Part shown: positions 21,771 to 23,624 of the stretch, piece by piece
Layout of the letters: every line of letters starts with the position of its first letter
Numbering within the stretch: position 1 is the stretch's first letter
Source: Bacteroidales bacterium
Lineage (GTDB): Bacteria; Bacteroidota; Bacteroidia; Bacteroidales; Rikenellaceae
DNA: 23,624 bases
Direction of reading: 5' to 3'
Assembly (NCBI GenBank): GCA_949419965.1
Contig: CASPAC010000022.1
Location: 1 to 23,624 of the forward strand
Translations under genes and position numbers: made by a program
The notes under the pieces: model-generated
Seen by the model: only the letters and a program-made list of their open reading frames with translations
Told to the model about the DNA's origin: nothing
The model's database searches: none

Positions 21771-23016
21771 CGATCTCTTTTTTCAAGTCTGCAACAAATA
21801 ATAAACATTCTACGGGCGTCGCCGCTTCCAAGCGGAATTCGCGGATCAGGCGCACTACCCGTTCTTCTTTCGTTTCACGCCGGTTCTCGTCGCAGCTTCC
21901 GGGCCGCGGCCCGGAAAGCGCAGGTCCTTCGTTGCGGAGGGCGGTGCGGCAGGGTTGCGATCGGTCGCCGGCCGGTCGTCCGGGGTCCGGCTGCTGGTAC
22001 GTCCGGCCCGTAGCACCGGTATCGGCCGCTCCGGCCAGTCGGGCGAGAGCCTGCGGCATCGCGGCTGTCAAACCATCGGTCCGCGCCGCGCCGGTCACCA
22101 AGGCGTTCGCTTGCGGCGTTGCCGCCTGCCAATCGCTTGTCCGCACCGCGTCGGCCAGCATTGCCATTTCCGGGACCAGCCCCGTCCGGAGCATCGCCAT
22201 CGCGGCTTCGCGGTCCGCCGGCAGCAGGAGCTTCCCGTTTGCGGTCATTTCCCCGCGCCCCGCGCCGGAGCCCTCGGCTTTACCGAGTGCCTCCCGAGCG
22301 GTATCGGGCCGGATTTTGCGTAGCAAACGCCGCAGCCACGTCGTTTTTTCCGGCTTCTCTTCCGGACTTTCATTGCCCGTTTCCGCGCCGTATCTCCGGC
22401 CGGCAGCGGTCGGTTCGGACCGCTCACCTTCGGATCCGGACAGCTCGCCGCAGGGCACCACAGACCCCGTCGTCTCGCTCCGGTCGGTCTCCGTCCCGGC
22501 GGTTCGGAAGGCTCCTTGTTCCACAGCCCCCCTTCCCCCCGTCGTTTGCACCGGTTGCTTCGGCCCCGTCGTGCCGGCCGCAAGGGCCGGAGTGCCGGGT
22601 AACAGGTCGGCCGGATGCACGAACAGATTGCCTGTTTTCTCGCCTCGTCCCAGCGTCGGGAGATAGGCTTTGCTGCTTCCGCGGGGTCGTCGTTCCTTGA
22701 GGGGAAGCGACGCTTTCCACGTCTCGCAGGCATGCGTGTCGATGTCATCCTCGAGAGTTATCTCTATCCGTCCATCGGAGAGAGGTTCGGGCGCCGCAGG
22801 AAAATACTTGGCGAGCGCCACGGCCGGAAACCCTATCGACGCCATCTCGCGAGCGCAGTACTTGATGCGTTTCTTGGATGGTTTGAAAGTGGAAATCCGG
22901 CTCACGCATGCGAATGCCGACCGGTCGTAAGCCTTGTAAAAAAGACCTTCGGGATAGAGAACGATCTGGTTTGCGTTCCGATCCTCCCGGTGGGCGATTT
23001 CTTCGAAGAAGCGCAT
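21757..23016 (-). CDS. MutS-like (MSL) DGR accessory protein
   Basis: 419 residues from ATG 23016. The first 75 or so resemble MutS domain I (mismatch-binding): QIVLYPEGLFYKAYDRSAFA corresponds to the FxxxGDFYExFxxDA region, and EMASIGFPAVALAKYF to MAGIPYHAVENYL. After about residue 110 there is a long low-complexity Gly/Ala/Pro/Arg linker, then a helical end (ETKEERVVRLIREFRLEAAT, then PVECLLFVADLKKEIDGYL). There is no MutS ATPase. MSL genes are known DGR partners. The role is not established; binding of mismatched target/cDNA duplexes is an inference. The frame is open further upstream to a TTG at 23259, but that part is low complexity and overlaps the CAAGATA repeats, so ATG 23016 is preferred. 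Confidence 0.75.
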   Translation of the reverse strand: MRFFEEIAHREDRNANQIVLYPEGLFYKAYDRSAFACVSRISTFKPSKKRIKYCAREMASIGFPAVALAKYFPAAPEPLSDGRIEITLEDDIDTHACETWKASLPLKERRPRGSSKAYLPTLGRGEKTGNLFVHPADLLPGTPALAAGTTGPKQPVQTTGGRGAVEQGAFRTAGTETDRSETTGSVVPCGELSGSEGERSEPTAAGRRYGAETGNESPEEKPEKTTWLRRLLRKIRPDTAREALGKAEGSGAGRGEMTANGKLLLPADREAAMAMLRTGLVPEMAMLADAVRTSDWQAATPQANALVTGAARTDGLTAAMPQALARLAGAADTGATGRTYQQPDPGRPAGDRSQPCRTALRNEGPALSGPRPGSCDENRRETKEERVVRLIREFRLEAATPVECLLFVADLKKEIDGYL

Positions 23017-23256
23017 GTAACTCTCGTTTGCCGGGAAATCATCGGGCGTGGGGTCGTCGGTTTCGGATGTGGTCGTCGTATCGGGTTCCGAGGGATTTCC
23101 TGGCGGCAGGCACCGTAAGGAAGACAGGCGGCGAAGCGAAGCCGGGCGGTCGATGATCGGTCGAGCGGACCGGGTGCTTCGGAGTGTCTCCGTCTTCGGA
23201 GCGACAGGCGACTTGCGCGATAATTCCCTTGGAAAACCGGGAGAGTCGTCAGCCAA

Positions 23257-23337
23257 CAAGATAGCGGCAAGATAATTCTCGTCGCTCGCAAGATAATTAT
23301 GATTTTTATCTTGCGTTATCTTGTCGTTTGCAAGATA
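23257..23337. repeat. CAAGATA/TATCTTG iterated heptamer cluster
   Basis: Six copies in 81 bp: CAAGATA at 23257, 23268, 23289 and 23331, and TATCTTG at 23307 and 23317. It lies in the AT-rich region between the target-gene terminator and msl, where an msl-avd-array-RT promoter is expected. It may be an operator or protein-binding array. Confidence 0.7.
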
Positions 23338-23473
23338 GCGATCGGAAGATTACGAGAAAGAACGTCCAAAAAGTCCGAAAACTCCGCAGTTCCGGTGGTT
23401 TCCAATAGCAAAAATAGTCTTTTTCGGGGAACTTTCAAAAAAATGACCCCAAAAATCGAAAAATTTTTCGACC

Positions 23474-23492
23474 GCCTTAAAGGCGGTATTCA
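23474..23492. repeat. Small inverted repeat downstream of target VR
   Basis: ACCGCC-TTAAA-GGCGGT hairpin, next to an AAAAATTTTT palindrome (about 23458-23467). Confidence 0.55.
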
Positions 23493-23494
23493 AA

Positions 23495-23523
23495 AAGGGG
23501 GCGCCTGAAAGCGCCCCCTTGAT
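23495..23523 (-). terminator. Terminator of the DGR target gene
   Basis: On the minus strand, AAGGGGGCGC pairs with GCGCCCCCTT around a short loop, followed by TTTTTG. It lies about 40 nt beyond the target stop codon. In phage BPP-1 a hairpin just after the VR is also required for target recognition, so this stem may have two roles (inference). Confidence 0.82.
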
Positions 23524-23563
23524 AAAACATCATGCGTTCGTCTCGCTTACGCTCGCTCACTGA

Positions 23564-23624
23564 TTATTCTTGGACGCAGCGCACGGGAAAACCGGCGGAA
23601 CGGTACCACGATTCGAGTGGGTTA
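23564..23624 (-). CDS. DGR target protein, C-terminal end of variable lectin domain (runs off window)
   Basis: Only the last 19 codons are in the window: NPLESWYRSAGFPVRCVQE followed by TAA (23564-23566). This is the C-terminal strand of a DGR-type C-type-lectin fold, and it aligns with the ends of all 13 cassettes. The residues at the variable positions (ESWY, SA) differ from every cassette. Unlike the cassettes (RCVQHL and no immediate stop) it ends in a proper stop codon and is followed by a terminator, as a real expressed gene would be. The N-terminal part, any signal peptide and the full VR lie beyond the window. Confidence 0.82.
   Translation of the reverse strand, partial: NPLESWYRSAGFPVRCVQE

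Overview
The window looks like the chromosome of a GC-rich gut Bacteroidales, most likely Alistipes or a relative (inference). Promoters have the Bacteroidetes form (-33 TTG/TTTG, about 20 nt, -7 TAnnTTTG), and the gene set fits: HU, WaaP-like kinase, BtuH-type B12 lipoproteins, SDR-type threonine dehydrogenase and a Bacteroides-type DGR reverse transcriptase.

Left part (1-5.6 kb). An alpha/beta hydrolase (partial) and threonine dehydrogenase lie on the minus strand, followed by tRNA-Thr. On the plus strand come a WaaP/Kdo-kinase-like gene behind a duplicated promoter, then pheA and a DAHP synthase/chorismate mutase fusion. A Phe-rich leader peptide and a terminator with a competing antiterminator precede pheA. 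A HxlR regulator faces this operon. At 5.65 kb sits an orphan variable-lectin cassette, followed by about 0.9 kb without genes.

Middle (6.7-14.6 kb). tRNA-Ser(GGA) is followed by a minus-strand operon controlled by a cobalamin riboswitch: BtuH-like DUF4465 lipoprotein, PKD-like surface lipoprotein, and a nucleoside hydrolase-FmdE fusion. Next come a cupin gene, tRNA-Ser(TGA) with a degenerate partial copy of its 3' end nearby, HU and a PLP aminotransferase.

Right part (14.6-23.6 kb) is the striking region: a diversity-generating retroelement (DGR) on the minus strand. In transcription order it holds the 3' end of a variable target gene (ends in RCVQE-stop, runs off the window), a terminator, a MutS-like gene (msl), avd overlapping msl by 14 nt, then an array of 13 same-orientation cassettes about 415 bp apart, then the RT. 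A usual DGR has one template repeat near the RT. Here each of 13 cassettes carries a VR/TR-like C-type-lectin end, variable at the positions where the target also varies, and a roughly 170-nt upstream element. That element contains hairpins whose stems change sequence between cassettes but stay paired. The lectin part keeps its reading frame, including whole-codon length changes in one loop, while the upstream part does not. My reading is a bank of structured RNA templates or donors feeding one or more lectin-like targets through RT, Avd and Msl. I could not identify one cassette as the template of the visible target end.
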